Source of the DNA: Nectonema munidae
Taxonomy: Eukaryota > Nematomorpha > Nectonematoida > Nectonematidae
Reading direction: 5' to 3'
Length of the DNA stretch: 64,000 nucleotides
NCBI GenBank assembly: GCA_030549495.1
Contig: JAUIRK010000706.1
Location: 124,001 to 188,000, forward strand
The translations under genes and the position numbers were made by a program. Below, in pieces: positions 47,441 through 59,631 of the stretch. The notes below the pieces were generated by a model, which saw nothing but the letters and a program-made list of their open reading frames with translations, was not told where the DNA came from and did not search any database. How positions within the stretch are numbered: the stretch's first letter is position 1; every line of letters starts with the position of its first letter.

Positions 47441-47952
47441 CGAAAGCATACAACTGATCAATGAAAAATACAAAATTAAAACATAAATTAAATAAATGAA
47501 TTTATAACGTTATTGATTCAAGTATAAAGTTATTTTTTAAGCCTATTATAAAAAAAGCCTACATACTAGATAAATTAAAAAAGTAAATTTCAAACAAATT
47601 TATTTAAATAAAACAAATTTTCGACTCCACGAGTCTTTATCAAATTAAAGTACTAAATGTAGAAGATATAAATGCTTTGAATGAAAAGAATTAAACTGAA
47701 TTTGAGTAGATGAGTAGTAGATAGGATCTTTGGTACTGTTAGAGGCTGAGATGTAATGAGATATACTTTGTTGAAAGGATAACCGTTTAAAGATGAATAA
47801 CAGATAAAATCTGAGAGTGGGTTCATATACCAGAGTTGTAGGAGGAGGCAAATTTTTGGTGTGAGGAGTTGTGTTACAAGTATGATTTACATAAGGGAAA
47901 AAGTACATATAATAATGTATAAGGATGCATAGAATATTAAAGGAGATTAAGT
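47441..47952. other. Flank of the MULE, nothing recognised
   Basis: AT-rich; the minus-strand frame at 47645-47908 has no recognisable features. Confidence 0.4.
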
Positions 47953-48110
47953 AGAGGAATGAATATATGGAGCAACAAATATATATGCAGGTTTATATGA
48001 ATAATAATACAAAATAATAAAATAAAACTTATTTTTAAAGAGAGAGGAATGAATATATGGAGCAACGAATATATCTGTTGGTTTATATGAATATTGATAC
48101 AAAATTATAT
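47953..48110. repeat. ~88-bp direct repeat, two units
   Basis: GAGGAATGAATATATGGAGC then AACAAATATAT/AACGAATATAT and GGTTTATATGAATA occur twice, starting near 47954 and 48042. Confidence 0.75.
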
Positions 48111-50850
48111 AATACAAAATCTTTTAATACAGTAAATGATGAAATTTTTTAATAAAATCTAAAAAAAAGAGCCCTACATTCACAGTGTTTGCTGAATGCA
48201 TCATGATTAAACTTTGTAAATTTTTTCCTTATACAATTAATACATTTATCGGAATCTTTCTTTGACGAAATGGTACATGATTCTGATTTATGGCCTTCAG
48301 CGAAAAATTTATAGACGTTTCTTTTGTTCCTACAATATGAAGATGTATTACCAAAACTTCAACAATTTGTGCATTGCTTGCATGAATAGAAATCAAAAAT
48401 CTTGTAACAACACTACGATAAATACAAATAACTTTCATACTTTTTATATCATTATTTACGGAAAAAACTACAAGTTTGTTATTCATCATTTAATGAAAAA
48501 GCTATTCTAAAAAGTTTTTTTTCAAGTAATGGCTTTATGGATTCTTTTTATTTATTGAGTCAAGTATCAATTCATCACTCAAATCCTAATCTAAATTCTT
48601 AAGGATAATTTTAGAGTTAAATCTAGGATCTTTAGTAGGTTTATTTTTGGTTTCAGTTTTCAAAAGAAATTTAGCATTCTCCAAGATCGGGAGTCTGGTA
48701 AAATAATATTGTAAAAAATTGGCTCAATCAAATGCCTTGAATCTTTGTGTGTTCTCCTATTATCTCTAGGTGCATTATAAGTAAAGATACTTAACAGATA
48801 AAATGAGAGAATTGAGCAAATAATTTGAAAATATATGGAGAACTTAGCAATTTAAGGCACAAATCTAATTTATCAAAGTAGCGCCACCATAAACGTGAGT
48901 TGAATGTATAAGATGAGAATTGATATACGAATTGGTTAATATAGTGAACATCTACTAAGAAAAATTTTATTTTTCTAATGTGTTTTATATTAGAAAATAC
49001 AATTTTTTATGACGCTTTTGCATTGTATAAGAATTCGTCATTTAAAATCACATAAATAAAAATTTTTCTTTTTGTTGGACTCTCGTTTAACCCTAGTATC
49101 GCGTCTTTTTTAAATGGTAAAACTTTAAAATTATTTATAATTATTCATATTTTTTTCCATAATAATAATACATTTTTATCTTAAGTAGTTCAAATCTTAT
49201 TTATTGATTATGGGTTTATTTTTAATCAATACTGTATATGGTAGTCAGGTCCTTCCATCATGATGGTGGAAGGAGGGTGTTCAAAAAGGAAAATCACGTT
49301 GGAAATGTTTTTTTGCAACCACCAATACGATTGAAAATTAAATTATGAGGTCGATTTGTTCATGAAGTTAGTTCAAAAGATCAAATCTCAAATGATATTT
49401 GGCAAAGAATTTTATTGAGCCTATTATAAAAGAAAACGTCTCAATTATGAAGGCCAACCAATTATTACTGTCTAAACTTAATTTAGGGGTTTTTGAAAAA
49501 GTTTGTGAATCATGTGGTATTTATAGACTGATCTACGCTTAATACAGTATTTTAAGCATAAAAATGGGAGAGGGAGAAGCTGGGAGCGATCGAGGGTGAT
49601 ATTAAATACACGAGTTTGTTGAAGTGGTAAAGGCGGGAAGGGGTCATGAATTTAGATGCGCATTACAAGGGCGGTTGAAATTTCAATAATCTAAGGTTAT
49701 TTAATATGTGTATGCCCCCTAATGATGTCGGCAGTGAATCTTTGAATAAGGATATGCTTTTGTAGTAACGAGCATGTGACTGAGCATCTCCCTTTATGAA
49801 CTCCAGGGCGCTCAAAAGTCCATGTCTATTTATTGCTGAATAAATAGGAGGTGTGGTTTCATCATCATCACTCTCTGGAGTGCCACTTTCTTTCTTCTGT
49901 TGAATATGGTGCTCTCAGGGAAATCATTTTTTCCTATGTTAGCTTTTTTCCTCTTTCAATTGCTGTGTTGATATTTGCGTGTTCTGTTGCTGTCTTAATT
50001 GTTTCAATTGCTTTGCACTGTCAATTAACACATCGCATAGAGCCCTTAACTTTTTTCAATTAAAGATATTTTCAAGGCACAATTTTTTCAGTCATTAAAT
50101 ATTTTTGAGCAATTAGGTTAAATTCAATAAAATTTTGTGAGTTTTTATAATTCAATTTTTTACTTTGATGTCCATGTGGGTTTTAAAAAATCTTTGCGAT
50201 AAAGTATAACGGGTTAGAAAATCATTTGCAACTGTATTACCAATGAGTCTTATAATACAAGCCTTTTCATACAGTCTTCAGAAGACAGACATTTTGACAT
50301 TCGAACACCAAATACTGAATCGTCTCAACCAATATTCCACATAGATTTACAAGAGATATTTTTAGTCATAATATAAAATGTTCACTTGTATAGAGTATGT
50401 GTAGCATATCTCTTAATAAGGCTTTTTGTTACGAATGCAATTGCTTCAGTAATAGAACATTCGAATCTGAAAGGGCTTTTGTGACCTTCAGTTTCAATAA
50501 GTAGTGAAAAGAGATACTAAGTAAGAGATAAAGACTTAATATATGGATGAGTAGTGATCACTGTTTCCATGTCCTAATGGGAAAGTTTCAAATAAAAAAT
50601 CTGGCGTAACATGTTCTATTCATTCGATTTTCTATCTAGTTTGCCAGCTTATTTTCTTCAAAAATCCTAACTATTTGAATATTTTCTGAATTTCAACTGC
50701 CCTATCGCTGTCATAATGAAACCATTTACCGAATAGTTGTTACATTTGATCAATTTATTAACTCATGATATCTATAAAGCCTACTTTCAGAGAAATGCAT
50801 GATGAGTTTATGGAACGCTATAAATCTCCAAATTATTTGTCTTCTTGAAA
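48111..50850. other. Long intergenic stretch
   Basis: No gene is supported on either strand. A small perfect-armed palindrome lies at 49250-49274 (TCCTTCCA ... TGGAAGGA around CATCATGATG). The remainder is unremarkable AT-rich sequence. Confidence 0.4.
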
Positions 50851-50854
50851 AAAT

Positions 50855-51010
50855 TTTTTAAAGAAAGCCCAATGAATTATTCTAAGGATTAGAGACGAAA
50901 TAGAAGAATTGGGAATATATCCAATCCTAATAGATGAGTGTAAAAATAATAAAGGGCATGCTCTATCATATAATAGCGATGTTGTTCTCTTGAACTAGAA
51001 GGTATGCCAT
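50855..51010 (+). pseudogene. Possible hAT/DUF4371-type transposase fragment
   Basis: A short plus-strand frame reads IRDEIEELGIYPILIDECKN and HALSYNSDVVLL. The DEIxx..YPILIDE pattern recalls the first catalytic-Asp region of ZMYM1/DUF4371 hAT transposases. Too short to be sure. Confidence 0.3.
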
Positions 51011-51537
51011 TACAATTACAAACAAGGTCTGTTTGATAAAATCAATGCAGTTATCCTCAGTTATTGTTTGATTGGGAGATGAGAGTGCAAGTGTAATCCC
51101 GGATAATAATCGTGGTGTATTCTTTGGACAAAAATTCTTTTATAATAAATTTTGAAAATAAAAAAAAAGTTAGTCTTGCCCCTCAAATTTTGAGGATGTG
51201 TCCCTCTGATAAGTCACTTGGGCAGTGTTATTGTTTTAATCCGCACATTAAAACGACATGGAATTCAAAATTGTGAAAAGCATTTGTATAACTACTATAC
51301 CATTTTTGTGCTCGTATAGAGCTGGCGTATTACTGATTTAAAAATGTCAATGGGGATGATGAATGAGATTTTCTATATAATACGCTTTAACCTTTTTTTA
51401 TATTGATATTTATGAATATTAAAATGAAATTTATTCATTTTATAATTTTTTCTTTGAATGATGTTTGTCTATTTTTCTTTTCTTCTTTTTTTTATCTGAA
51501 TGTAAGATAAAAGCGTGCATTTTATTTTAGATTTGAA

Positions 51538-51548
51538 GGAAGGAAGAT
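51538..51548 (+). promoter_or_regulatory. Probable 5' UTR splice acceptor and leader of lunapark
   Basis: TTTTATTTTAG ends at about 51532, followed by about 16 bases to the ATG. A T-rich tract precedes it. This fits an intron in the 5' UTR with the whole coding sequence in the last exon. Confidence 0.5.
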
Positions 51549-52475
51549 ATGGGATATCTCTTATCTAAACTAGTGCGTGAGGAAAGTGGGGAAAAGCGTC
51601 TGGCAGCAATTAAGACTGAGATGGATTCAGTGAAGCGTATCGTTGAAGATAGTGCCCTGAGCCAATCGAAGTATTGCAAGCGCATTCTTTCATCTCTTTT
51701 CGTTGCCCTTATCAGCATTTTCGTATACTTCTACTTCAATTTTCCTTCGGAATGGCAATATCGTATCTTTTATTTATGCATCCTCGCTCTAATTCTTCTT
51801 ATCTTTTGGACGCTGCTGTATTCTCTTCGCCTCTACTACTTATACAAAAGCAAATCATCTCTCAGGCGACTAAATGCCCTCAAACAGGAGCAAAAGATAC
51901 TGATAGAGAAAATTAAGGAAACAGAAACTTATAAAAGGGCTAAAGAAATCCTTAATAAGTATGAAGAAGAAAAAGAAACTACATCTTCATCAATGCCCCT
52001 CGATTTGGATTCATCAACGCGTAGAGAGAACGACACTTTGGAAAAGTCAATTGCCGATCTCAACCAGTCTCGCTTGTCCCTACCTCCCCACACGCCCACC
52101 AAGAATACACAGCACAACACACTTTCATTCGTGTCTCCTAGCCCTCATCCTGCCTCCAACATTGTTAAAACAATTCGTCCAATTTTTCCACAAAGCAAGA
52201 CTCTAGTGGACAAGATTGTTGAGTACACTGTGGGAGATGGGGCAGCTCACAGGTATGCGCTTATTTGCAAGAATTGCTATGCGCATAATGGAATGGCTCT
52301 CAAGGAAGAGTTTATTCAGGGAATCACCTTCCGTTGTCCTTATTGCTCTGCTCTTAACAATCCGCCTGATTCTCTTTCCACAAACACTACAGACAAAGAG
52401 GCTAACGATCACTGCGCAGAAGTGGCTGAACAAAACACCACTGCAGTCATATCAAAAGATGAAGAAGTTTTGTAA
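51549..52475 (+). CDS. LNPK: Endoplasmic reticulum junction formation protein lunapark
   Basis: Lunapark sits in the ER membrane at three-way tubule junctions and stabilises them, opposing atlastin/RTN-driven tubule dynamics. The intact 308-residue product has the full family layout. It has a short N-terminal coil (residues 4-40) and two close transmembrane segments (about 43-65 and 72-98) joined by a short luminal loop. A coiled coil with KEQ/KIKETETYKRAKEILNKYEE follows (about 103-140), then a Ser/Thr/Pro-rich linker (about 145-215). The C-terminal zinc finger has C240xxC243 and C263xxC266 around the signature YAHNGMALKEEF. The preceding VDKIVEYTVGDG..HRYALIC also matches human lunapark closely. 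N-terminal MGYLLSK fits N-myristoylation at Gly2 (human MGGLFSR). Human LNPK is about 428 residues; the difference is in the Pro-rich linker. The coding part is one exon. AATAAA lies 371 bases after the stop. Confidence 0.95.
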   Translation: MGYLLSKLVREESGEKRLAAIKTEMDSVKRIVEDSALSQSKYCKRILSSLFVALISIFVYFYFNFPSEWQYRIFYLCILALILLIFWTLLYSLRLYYLYKSKSSLRRLNALKQEQKILIEKIKETETYKRAKEILNKYEEEKETTSSSMPLDLDSSTRRENDTLEKSIADLNQSRLSLPPHTPTKNTQHNTLSFVSPSPHPASNIVKTIRPIFPQSKTLVDKIVEYTVGDGAAHRYALICKNCYAHNGMALKEEFIQGITFRCPYCSALNNPPDSLSTNTTDKEANDHCAEVAEQNTTAVISKDEEVL

Positions 52476-52846
52476 TCTAGCATGCGCCTGTGCCTTGTCT
52501 AAAATATTTACATTTGCATACTTTTATATTTACGTTTCATTCAATCTGTGAAAGCGGTTATGACTTATAATGATTTGAAATTTCCATTATTTGTTAAAAA
52601 TTGTAAGCATTTATTGTAATGACTGATTTTATTTTAAGAAATTACCTTTAACACAGATTAACTGCAATCTTTATATATAGATTATAAGCATACCTCCAAT
52701 TTTTATTTATAATGTCTTATACTATAGAAATATGCTTGCTGTAACCTCTATTCCTTTATGCATATTTTTTGGATAATAATATATTGTTAATTTAATTTAC
52801 CTGTCTAATTTGAAAAATTATTATGCTTAATATTTTTAAAAATCGA

Positions 52847-52852
52847 AATAAA
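52847..52852 (+). promoter_or_regulatory. Poly(A) signal AATAAA
   Basis: Canonical hexamer about 370 bases after the lunapark stop codon. Confidence 0.5.
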
Positions 52853-52869
52853 AGTCTATCAAATAAGAA

Positions 52870-54920
52870 TTTTATTTGCAATCAATAATACAGGTAATAT
52901 AGATATATCATTCATTATCTACGAAGTACGTCGAAAAAGTAGCTCTTGTTTTACATGAGTACTAAAAAATTATGTAACAATTAATTACGTTTTTTTAATT
53001 TAATTATATGACGTTTATTTACTGTTCCATTGTATAATTTTCCATTTATTTATTGGTCTCCATTGGGATTTATGGAAGGTTGACAAGCCACTCTAAATTG
53101 GATGGAATTTTGTTGGATGCTGGCCACCTATAACACTGGGTTACAAATTTTGACGATTTTTTTGTTTCATTATAAATTTAATAATGTTTTTCTAGTTTTA
53201 ATGTTGACGTTATTTTTTTGTATATCTCCCCAACAAAGCCTATCTATATTCATTTTGTAGTTATTGTGATTTACAAGAAAATTTTTTCATATCGATGTTA
53301 CAGAAAAACAAATACGACCATCGTATTTAATAGACTCGATTTACACAATAAAGTGACAAAAAATATTAAACATTTTTTCTTACATAGTGCAATCACAATT
53401 TGCGATTCTATATGACTGGAATCCAAAGAGAACTCTAGGTTCCAGAGTGGATTCTGAGGGTTGAGTTCAAATCTAGATAAACTCCATCTTTAAACTCTAA
53501 GGCTAATTCTAAGCGCGGCTGGGCGATAAGAAAGTGTATACATTAGTATATCTCAATGAAGTTCTAGGAGTTGGCGTGAAATTAAAATTCAGGAGATAGA
53601 GAAAATCTATATTTCGCTATTAGAGGGGGGGGGGGGGCTCGATCTCACTGTCGCCCCTCCCATTATCGACAGGCCTGATCTCCACACAACTAAAAGAAAA
53701 CTAGTTTAAAGAGCTCCTATTTGGTTACGGTCGCGATTCTTTCTGTGATTCCTCGATCATAGACTTCTATTTCAGAGAAAACTCAAGCTCCTCAAGAAGA
53801 GCTAGATTCACAGTTGCACCTTAGGTAACATAGCTTTGATCGACTCGGTGAAATTTTTCTACTTCTTGGCTTCGAAGTTCTCTCGGAAGCTGCAACATAT
53901 GGGAATTGTGTAGACATGTTAGAATTGTTAAATGCTTACGTATTAAAATCGTGGCCGTACATTTTAACAAAATGACATCTGGCGAAACAATAATTATACC
54001 AAACGGACACTTGGCCGAAATATATCAACTTATGATGATGTATTATTATTATTATCTAACACCATATTTTATTGAATTATACCGCATGTAGTGTATTCAC
54101 CTAGCTATATACTTTAATTGTACTAATCTACACTTATTGATCGTCAACTAATTAGTAATTACGTATCTTTATTGAAAAAATATAAATATGCATTAGAGAC
54201 ATTAAAAAATTTCTCATCAACAGCCTCCCTCCACCCCTCTTTTGTTCAAATCATAAGTCTATATGAGTCAACAGGTCATGCTCAATTCAACTCAACCCCC
54301 GTCATATCAAAAACACTTAGTCTTAGTTCCTTTTTCTAATAGGAATCAGTGAAATGTTGCTTGCAATATAAACAACATTATCATCAACTAATTTGCAAGC
54401 GTATACATTTTTATTATAACGAAAGTTCTAGCTTTCTCTTTTTTCTTCAAAGCAAGATTAGAAATCATAACTCGTTTGCTCCGTCTGTCATATTTTCTTG
54501 AATTGTAGCAGTTGTAATTTTTTTTCAATAAATAAATTTATAGATGTGAAGAAATTATGAAAGTTTTTTTAAAGTTTTTAAATCCCAAAGTTTTTTTAAG
54601 TGCTTTGTGAGTGTTTACCTGTACAAATCATGAGCTTATAATGATATCCATCATCACCACAAAGGCTAATGAAATTTTGTATTCAAATCTCTTACATTTT
54701 CAGTGATTTCTATAATATGGAAGTATCTTTCATTGATGCTTTTAGACACACAAATGAGACACAAAAAGCTTTTTTGAAATATCTCAATTCCTTTTTTTGT
54801 GTTATTATTTTTATATGAAAATCTATAAAAATAGTTTATTAAAAAAGAAAAAAAATTAAATGTAGTGTTTATCTCGAGTTTGTGAGTAATGTTGAAAGAA
54901 CGGTAGCTTTGTGTGAACTT
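52870..54920. other. Intergenic stretch between convergent genes
   Basis: Lunapark (plus) and the calumenin-like gene (minus) converge here. No other gene is supported. A G13 tract lies at 53625-53637 followed by a GC-richer patch (to about 53680) that looks like a short repeat of unknown family. Confidence 0.4.
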
Positions 54921-54927
54921 TTTCTCA

Positions 54928-57900
54928 CTATAGTTCTTCATGCTTCATAAGAGCATCTCCATAATCTGTTGCTTGACTTTCAATAAACACATTTTCATGA
55001 TCCAAAACTTCATCCTTGGACAAGAAGCCATCCTTAAAAAACAACGATTTATCTGAAAAATGAATTAAAAAGAAAAAGTACCAAACCTTATCGGTGTCAG
55101 AGTGATAAATGAGATGATTAGCTTCAGCCTCCGTGTGGTCATAATCTTTTGGAGAAACCCACTCGCCAACTTCTTCAAAGTCCAAGTAGCCATCATTATT
55201 CGTGTCTCTATACTTTTTAAACTGCTCGGTGTCGCTATCTTGCTGTTCTTTATCGTGTCTATTTTCACCATACTGATCTATTGCACACAATGAAGTTATC
55301 AGAATTGGATGGGTGAGAGTATTGCCTTTAAAAATTTATACCTAGATACTCTTTAAGACTTATTTTCCCGTCTTGATCTGAATCCAAATCATATATTGTT
55401 TCCTAAATAAGATATAATAACTAAAAGCAATAATAACTACAGCAAAATACGTCGAACCATACAAAAAGTCGAAAAATTCCTATTTTATTGGGAAAGATTA
55501 TACGTCAAAGTCAACTTTTCTGTAACTCAAACTAACTTTTCTGCCGAATTTTAAAATTGGTTAATTGTTTATATCGTATGAGCTTTATTCTGTTGCATGA
55601 AGTTGTATCTTTCTTTCATTTGTTTTACAGAAGTTAATTTTCAGTGATAGTAGGTGTGTTACTTTTATATAGATATTTAATATTTTGTTTTCAAAAATAA
55701 ACTTGAAACTACAATTTCTAAATTGCATTCCACAGGATTTACCCGCATTTTTAGACAAATAAAAGCCTATCTTTTATAAAATTTCAAGAAAATTGTAAAA
55801 TCAAGCTAATATCGTATATTTCTATGTATAGGTCGGATTTTTTAGGCAAGAAATAAGGACCAAAGATAGATAGGAAGTCATCTTATCCTTCGGCTCTAAA
55901 AAATACTTTATTTGTCTAAATATGAACGGAGTGAAAGGAGAATACACTCGCCTGACACACCAAGAAGTCCTGGACATCTACAGTAAAGATAAACAACGCC
56001 CATGAGTTCTCGATATTCACTTGGCCTAGATCAGTCCTCCTCATACTTTCTAATAGCGCGAAAATCAGACTCAGGCAACCGAAAAACCCAGACATGACTG
56101 AATAAAGAAGAATAAAAAGACGTATTATTATTATTTAAATCATATCTGGAACTACTGTCTAGAGTTCGGTTAGATTGTGAGTATAATCAGAATCGGAATC
56201 ATGGAAATTCCTACAATCAGAATCGACCTATATTTAAAAAAACGCAAAATCAAAAATAGACCTAGAGAACCACAAAAATTACATTCTCTCAATAATTGTA
56301 GCGCTGGAGGCTTTGCTAATATACATAAGAAGAATCAGAAGAGTTTCGTGAAAAGCCAAGAACTGAGCTCCACAGTACCCTTCCTATCGAAGTAACGCAT
56401 ACGCATACAGAGTAGAAAACACGAGTAGAGAAGGATTTTTTGCATTTTGAAAGTCAAGTCATGTACAAATCCAGTGGCGATTTTAAGGGGATTATAAAAA
56501 CTCTCTTGTTGGTTTGGGATTTGATGGAGCCTCAGTAATGAAACGTGAAGTTAATGGAGTTCAGAAAAAAATTCGTGATAAAGCTCCTTCTGCTTTTTAT
56601 GTTCACTGTTATTGTCATAGACTTAATTTAGTTTTGGTGAATATTGCAAAATGTGTACGAGAAGCAAATGATTTTTTCAGTTTTCTAGAACAGCTCTATG
56701 TTTTTGTATCAAACCCAGTAGTTCATGAAAAATTTCATCGTATTCAAAAAGAATATCCACAAAGAGGAATAAAAGAACTGCAGCATTTAAGTGACACAAG
56801 ATGGTGGTGTCGAGCAACATCTTGTAAGAATGCACTTGAGTGCTTAGATTGCCTGATAAAGCTTTTAGATGACAATTCATTAGATGATACTGGCGCTCGA
56901 GCTGTTACTGCCCGTGGTTTAATTACCCAAATTGATGTAGAATTTGTTTATTTATTGATTTTTATTCGGATATTCTTGGTAAGGTTCAAAAAGTATCCGA
57001 ACAATTACAAACTAAGCAAACACACCTTGGAAAAGCTGTCAACTTAATTCATTGTCTTCGCCAAATGTTTATTGATTTAAAATCTACAGATTTGAACCTT
57101 CAATATATAAAGTGAGAAAAGTTTGTCAATTGTGCAGCATCAACCAAATTAAAAAAAACAAAAACGTAAAAGAGCTAAAAAGTATGATGATTTTGTTGTG
57201 CCAGAACCAACTGGACAGAGATTTTCAGAAAACACTATGTGAATACTATGTGAATGTTAACGATTTGCATCATGAAATAGCATTAGTAAAAAAGTTATTT
57301 TTAAAGGAACCAAAATCACCATCATCTTTAGTAGATTTCCTCACATTCATTTCTCCATATAAAGCTGCACTCGATTGTTTGTACAGGTTACTCCTGATAT
57401 CTGTAACCTTACCAGTTACAAGTGCATCATGTAAGAAGCTTTTCAAAGATGAAATTAGTTAAAACTTTTCTCAGAAATTCCATAACAAGTAGAAGATTGA
57501 GTGATATTGCTTTACTCTCAATTGAAAATTTTTATGCTGAAAAAATTAATCTAGAGAATTTTTTGCTGAATTTGATAGTCGACATGATAATCGTCGAATT
57601 AAGCTGCATTGAAAATTTTAAATTTGTTTTTTTATAAACATTTTCGTTTTTGGAGTGTTTCAGTGATTGTAAATACAAAGCTAAAAAAGTTAAATTTTTC
57701 AAAAATTATGAAAATTCATTGGAATAATTCAAAGAAAAAAAAGTAAAACATATTTTTTTTTGAAAAAGTGAGGGGTTTGGCCCCCTCACTTTTGAAAATC
57801 TAGAACCACCACCCTTTAGTGCTTGACAGCTATGACAAAATCTAAAAGCATATTTAAGCGAATCATCCATCAGCACAGATGATGATCCAGTAGGCTACAG

Positions 57901-59631
57901 GAAACTAAAGCAATCCGTCTTTCTACAGTTAATCAAAGTTTAATTAAAAAATTCAGAGAATCATAATCATAATCTAGAATTGATCCAGAATTTCAAAAAA
58001 AGAGTTATGCATTGGCGTAGCTAGCAGGGGTTGTTGGTCGCGGGCGGTAAAATTTATGTGTATTAGTATATCAATAATAAAAATTGAATAGTTATATCAT
58101 AGACTCTAATATTAATGCGATAATCGTTTGCTACACTTTGTCTCCTTATTTTGCATACCGATATTATCCAGTTTTCGGCATTTTGAAGTGGTATTACAAC
58201 TTTTAAGGAGCCGCGAAATTAACATCCGCTGGGGGCACTTATGCTAGGAAAGCGGTTGAGCTTTTGTTTAGGAAAGTTATTTTTATAACATATTTAGTTT
58301 CATTAGACAATTTTAAAGTGAAGATTAATCAGAGTAAAAAATATGAATCTTTGGAGATAAAATGCATAATGTCTAGTATTTTATGGCATTAAATTTGGGG
58401 GTTGAAGACGCTGAGGGCCTGTATAAAAAATGAAAACATTGCTAGAAATTGTTTTTAAGGAATATACATTTAAGAAAACTTCGTTCTCTCCCCTCCAACA
58501 ATTTTATGCTAAATATTTATAGATAATATCAAGTTCTACGTATGCCCTGACTACCCTTGGCATGGTACTCACCTATATAAAGTACTTGCGTGATCTACAC
58601 CCAAAAAATGGTCACGGAATCTAAGCAGAGAATTTAACAGATAGAGACAACAGTAATAGAGTATTACTTCAATCAGGACGCTGCGCATATGTTTGAAGTC
58701 TTCAGGATGCAAAAATGCCATGTATTCATCTTTTGATAATGCATTATCATCATCAACATCACAAGCATCCCATCTTCTCTTATCTCTGGCAATCATTCCC
58801 TGCAGTTGCAAATCTTTGTCATCTATCAAATATTTCATTTCATATGAACAAGAATACAAACAAGCAAAATCTAGCATAAATAAAAAGATATTTTCAACTA
58901 TTGTATATGAAGTGGTGTGTGAATAAGGAAACTATGCACACAAATTAAAATGATTTTCATTGGAGGAGAAAAGGATTAGGCCAAAATTGAAATGTCTTAG
59001 CCATATTATTTAGTTATGGGTGATATCGTTTGATTCAGTTAATGTATGTGCGAAAATTTACAACTAAAATTTCCTAAAGTTCAGCCTTGTTATTTTTTGG
59101 TTTTGTGCAAAACATGCAAATTTCACATCTGAAGCTATTTTCGGGATTGTGGTATATGTGTTCAGTGATATCAGGAATTACATTTGAATATCTATATTTA
59201 TCCTATGATATTTTTATAGGATGAATTTGATCATTATTATTATTAGTTATGCTAATTAATTAGATGCTGATAAATAAAAATTTAAGGCATAAAAAATTGT
59301 CATTTTAAATGCGAGAAAAGAATCAACTACTTATCCACTATGAAAAAATATACAAAGGGTGTAATCAAATTACCACGTGATTCTCCAAAAGTTTCTTTGA
59401 GATAAGATTCCCATGTAATTTGACCTTTGTCATTAAGTGGCAGAGTATTCCACGATCTTTCAAGGTCCTTCGTCACGTAGGTGCTCTAATTTAGAAGAAA
59501 AATTGTATAGTGATATCTATGATAAATTCACAGTGAAAGAAGAGCTAACATGAACATGCGCTACCCAATCCTTTAATTCTTCCTTTGAAATGACACCATC
59601 TTTATTCTTGTCCATTTTAATGTAAATAATT
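54928..59631 (-). CDS. Calumenin/reticulocalbin-type EF-hand protein (CREC family), 3' six exons
   Basis: CREC proteins are low-affinity multi-EF-hand Ca2+ binders of the ER and secretory pathway. Six minus-strand exons join with consistent phases: 59550-59631, 59374-59485, 58668-58822, 55342-55402, 55087-55277 and 54928-55032 (stop TAG). EF-hand loops seen are DKNKDGVISKEE, a degenerate NDKGQITWESY, DVDDDNALSKDE, DSDQDGKISLKE, DTNNDGYLDFEE and DTDKDGFLSKDE. Family landmarks are RDKRRWDACD, AFLHPEDFKHM, DYDHTEAEANHLIYHSD and ESQATDYGDAL. The protein ends KHEEL, a KDEL/HDEL-like ER-retrieval tail. About 234 residues are covered; family members are near 315, so the signal peptide and first EF-hand region are missing. 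They were not found between 59632 and the window end. The 3.3 kb intron between exons 3 and 4 holds a hAT element; a Tigger-type element lies upstream. Host reading frame is intact throughout. Calumenin versus reticulocalbin cannot be settled. Confidence 0.92.
55403..56470. other. Large intron of the calumenin-like gene, left part
   Basis: No host exon or recognisable repeat in this part of the intron. Confidence 0.4.
56473..57815 (+). mobile_element. hAT element, ZMYM1/DUF4371-like, in an intron
   Basis: The plus strand encodes pieces of a ZMYM1-like hAT transposase. VGLGFDGASVMKREVNGVQK (56505-56565, second catalytic-Asp region GxxxDGASxMxG) comes first, then APSAFYVHCYCHRLNLVLVN (the CxxH-LNL motif), LSDTRWWCRATSCKNAL, and a C-terminal VTLPVTSASCKKLF near 57400 (hAT dimerisation region TAPVTNASCERSFS). 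Reading shifts frame at least twice. The N-terminal part with the TTF-type finger is missing; only CAGTGGCGATTTTAAGGGG (from 56473) precedes it and may be the left terminus. The right side ends in AATCTAGAACCACCACCC, a plausible but diverged mirror (reverse complement GGTGGTTCTAG). It lies antisense to the host gene in its 3.3 kb intron. Confidence 0.7.
57816..58660. other. Large intron of the calumenin-like gene, right part
   Basis: Includes GCATTGGCGTAGCTAGCAGG at about 58012, similar to the terminus CAGTGGCGTAGCCAG of the 37.3 kb MITE; a matching second end was not found. Nothing else recognised. Confidence 0.4.

Noticed and set aside
48229-48510. Overlapping ORFs on both strands
   Set aside because: Each is the shadow of the other; neither has recognisable features, although the Cys/His content was considered.
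51527-52551. Alternative frames over the lunapark exon
   Set aside because: All are shadows of the lunapark coding frame, which has complete domain agreement.
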